Positions 61,683 to 64,000 of a DNA stretch of 64,000 nt are shown piece by piece. Source of the DNA: Sinorhizobium sojae CCBAU 05684 (GTDB taxonomy: Bacteria > Pseudomonadota > Alphaproteobacteria > Rhizobiales > Rhizobiaceae); the NCBI RefSeq assembly GCF_002288525.1, contig NZ_CP023068.1, forward strand, positions 1,426,001-1,490,000. The letters run 5' to 3'. The notes beneath the pieces are model-generated. The model was given only the letters and a program-made list of their open reading frames with translations. It was not told the origin of the DNA and ran no database searches. Position numbers and translations under genes: made by a program. Position 1 is the stretch's first letter. Each line of letters opens with the position of its first letter.

Positions 61683-63360
61683 ATGCGAACGAAAACGAAA
61701 TGGTCACCCGGCCCAGGAGTCAAAGTTCTGGGTGTCGCGCTCACAGATGATGACAGTTGGGTTGTTTCCGCTGCCGGACCAGCCTTCGGCATTTGCCCCG
61801 ATTGTGGACGGCGGACCCGAAATCGGCATGGCTGGTCCAACCGAAGCCTTCAAGATCTGCCGGTCCAGGGCAAGACCGTAACGGTGAAGCTTCGGTTGAG
61901 CCGCTGGCGGTGCGCACATCAGAACTGTCAACGACAAACGTTCACCGACCGACTGCCGACGATTGCTTCCCCTTATGCGCGCCGGACAAGGAGGGTCTCG
62001 GAGATTGTCAGTCTGCTCGGCCATAGCGCAGGCGGCCGTCCTGGCGAGCGCTTGATGCGAAGGCTCGGCATGCCTGTCAGCGACGACACGATCCTGCGGC
62101 GGCTGAAGCAGGATGCCGCGCTCGCTCATTGCGACGCTACGATCCGGGTCGTTGGCATAGACGACTGGAGCTGGCGGCGATCCTGGCGCTACGGCACGGT
62201 GATCGTCGACCTGGAGCGCCGTTCGGTTGTCGATATCCTTGACGACCGGAGCGTGGCGAGTGCCGCGCGATGGCTGGAGCGGCACCCTTCTGTCGAAATC
62301 GTGAGCCGAGACCGATGCGGGCTTTACGCGCAAGCCGCTCGCGAGGGTGCGCCGCAAGCGCGTCAGGTGGCTGATCGGTTCCATCTCATGCAGAATCTGC
62401 GGGTCGCAATCGAGGAGCAGATGAGCCTTTCCGGCCGCGCTACTGGACGAGCATTGCTGTCGGATAAAAGTATCGGGAGCGCGCAAATCGATCTGATTCA
62501 GGATGATCCGCACGTTGACGCAACGCACCGCCGCCGGGTGCGTCACGCTCATCGACAATCACGGCAGGTGGTGTTCGATACAGTGCACGCCTTGCGCAAG
62601 GAGGGGCTGTCCTGTTCGGAGATCGCACGTCGCACCGGCTACGGCCGGCGCAGCATCGCGAAATGGCTGACTTTCGAGACGCCACCCGACCGACAGAAAG
62701 CGGCGTTGAAGCCGACATCGCCCCTGTACTTTGAGGTGTTTCTCGCGGCATGCTGGAAAGATGGCAATCGTTGCGGACGGCATCTGTTCCACGATATCAA
62801 ACAGCGCGGCTACACGGGCAGTTTTTCGAATCTCGAGCGGCTTCTCGCAAGCTGGCGCCGCGCCGAGAGGTCGGTCAAGGACAGTGCGTCGCCGGCTCCG
62901 ATCATACCCGATCAACCGGCTCCCGATGCTGTCCCGATACGGGATCCGGGGACCGGCCATGTGATCTCGCCTGTAGTCGCAGCTGCCCTCTGCATGAAGC
63001 CGCGAGGCATGCTGACGATCAATCAGGCGAGCAAGGTGGATGCGCTGAAGCAGGGATCACATGAGTTTGCCCTGATGCGCAGCCTTGCCATCCGATTTCG
63101 CGGCATTCTCCGGAGCCGTGAATCGAGCAAGCTCGACATTTGGATCGACGATGCCGTCAGCACCGGGCTCGCCCCGATCGTCCGGTTCGCGCGGGTCTTG
63201 TGCCGTGACATCGGCGCCGTCCGCAACGCTATCGAACTGCCCTGGAGCAACGGCAAGGCAGAGGGCCAGATCAACCGCCTGAAGACGATCAAACGTGCGA
63301 TGTATGGCAGAGCAGGCCCGGAGCTCCTCAGAGCACGCATTCTCACCGTTATCTGCCAAG
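61683..63360 (+). CDS. ISL3 family transposase
   Basis: The frame is open from upstream to 63812; I place the start at ATG 61683 ('MRTKTKWSPGPGVKVLGVAL'). Zinc-binding region 'ICPDCGRRTRNRHG' and 'RWRCAHQNCQRQTF', then the DDE core ('VVGIDDWSWRRSWRYGTVIV', 'IVSRDRCGLYAQAAREGAPQ'), an internal helix-turn-helix ('LSCSEIARRTGYGRRSIAKW') and the catalytic Glu block 'LPWSNGKAEGQINRLKTIKR'. Family proteins end soon after 'LLRARxL'; here the frame reads on for 150 more codons into sequence antisense to a peptidase, so the given end is approximate. This is the most complete of the ISL3 copies; terminal repeats were not identified. Confidence 0.85.
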
Positions 63361-63657
63361 CGACAGCTTATCAATGGATGCGGAATGTGGTTTTGGCGGT
63401 CGCCCTACGCGAGCACCGGAACCTTCAAGCCGCCGGCGTCGCCGCCTTTGCCGATCACCCGAGTTTTCCGACTGCACGGAAGGCAAAACTTGGCCTCCTT
63501 GATCCGACCTTCGGCGGCCAAGCCGCAATTACGCCGATCTCCTATCAGGAAATCATCGACATTGCTCGCAACGTCGGGGTGGATCAGAAGCTTTGCGCCG
63601 ATCTTTTCAACACTCGCGTGAAAGCAGAGTCGTCGCCCTTGAGGGTAAATACGCTAG
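63361..63657. other. junction between ISL3 and the peptidase gene
   Basis: About 300 bases. The transposase frame stays open here, but I see no family motif and cannot place the ISL3 right end exactly. Confidence 0.4.
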
Positions 63658-64000
63658 TCAGCGACCTTCGAGGGCAAGTCCTGCTTCCAGGATCGGATCC
63701 ACACCAGCAGAATAAGGGAGCGTTGCCTCGACTAGGATGTCTGGGGCGACACCACGCATTCGAGATCGGTGCCATCCACTTCGACCCGGTGGGTGGCAAC
63801 CAGCAAGAGTGATTGATCCGAGAGCAGGAATGGGCGTGCCGCCACTACCGCGCCCGCCGTCCTGTTTCCGACCACGGTCGCACCATAGCGCTGTAGTGCA
63901 AAGGCGAGCACCTCGTTGCCGCTGCGGGTCGTTCCATCTACGAGCAGAATGACTGGCTTGATCTGGTGTGAGGCGTTTGGGGAGTTCATCACCGCCACCC
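63658..64000 (-). pseudogene. S41 family peptidase, C-terminal part, frameshifted
   Basis: The gene enters from the right edge of the window. 'VILLVDGTTRSGNEVLAFAL', 'QRYGATVVGNRTAGAVVAAR' and 'LLVATHRVEVDGTDLECV' are the C-terminal processing/tricorn-like S41 protease core, with Ser in 'TRSGNE'. At about 63754 the frame stops early. One extra G in 'GCGTGGTGTC' restores 'GVAPDILVEATLPYSAGVDP' and 'ILEAGLALEGR', ending at 63658, which is the normal family tail. Either a true frameshift or a sequencing error. Confidence 0.8.

Noticed and set aside
63361-63812. Last 150 codons of the long ISL3 transposase frame
   Set aside because: They extend past where family members end and run antisense to the S41 peptidase tail; read-through of an open frame rather than protein.
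1-64000. CRISPR array, tRNA or rRNA genes
   Set aside because: No regularly spaced repeats and no cloverleaf or rRNA-like sequence was recognised by eye.

Overview
The window looks like an accessory replicon (plasmid or chromid) of an alphaproteobacterium in the Rhizobiales, most like Rhizobium/Sinorhizobium. Reasons: a SyrB-type regulator and two relatives, a three-subunit PntAA/PntAB/PntB transhydrogenase, several rhizobial-type insertion-sequence remnants (IS66, ISL3, IS21, IS3), and GC-rich codon use. No rRNA, tRNA, CRISPR array or replication origin was recognised.

Layout. 1-1750: the end of an IS66 element inserted in an ISL3 remnant. 1902-10758: a metabolic locus with a secreted histidine/aromatic ammonia-lyase homologue that lacks the Ala-Ser-Gly cofactor triad, a divergent LysR regulator, and an operon for a peptide-type ABC importer containing a DMSP-lyase-like cupin. 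10.8-17.7 kb: toxin-antitoxin pair, CsbD, a cyclase-TPR protein and many broken genes. 17.9-37.1 kb: a coherent aromatic catabolic cluster. It has a cytochrome P450, LigJ-like and LigK-like enzymes of the 4,5-cleavage (gallate/protocatechuate) route, ferredoxin and ferredoxin reductase, transhydrogenase, a Liv-type ABC importer, a TetR regulator, two DoxX proteins and glutathione-dependent formaldehyde dehydrogenase. Near-identical 18-bp palindromes (AGATAC-N6-GTATCT) sit over the -10 regions of its promoters, which suggests one TetR regulon. The enzymes fit oxidative O-demethylation of a methoxylated aromatic (P450 plus electron donors, NADPH from Pnt, formaldehyde removed by FrmA), with lower-pathway steps to pyruvate and oxaloacetate; this is inference.

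37.4-46.8 kb: VapBC, small plasmid-type proteins, a Ku fragment, a scrambled IS21/ISL3 junction, a WGR protein, three SyrB-like proteins and a DnaQ-like exonuclease. 46.8-51.9 kb: an in-frame chimera of three gene pieces, a Tat-exported triple carboxymuconolactone-decarboxylase-domain protein, its divergent LysR, and relaxase/ISL3 debris. 52-59.4 kb: an orphan HWE/HisKA_2 kinase, frameshifted genes (including a NucS-like nuclease), a secreted TPR protein, and an intact nuclease that joins a DNA-reader-like N-terminus to a PD-(D/E)XK domain, probably a modification-dependent restriction enzyme. 60-61.5 kb: a compact DUF1348-TetR-AraC operon with a promoter/operator readable in the sequence. 61.7-64 kb: an apparently full-length ISL3 transposase and a frameshifted S41 peptidase running off the window.

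The main themes are two intact metabolic modules set among decayed, rearranged mobile DNA, plus a short interspersed repeat (three copies near 12.4, 46.8 and 58.2 kb) that adjoins broken genes.
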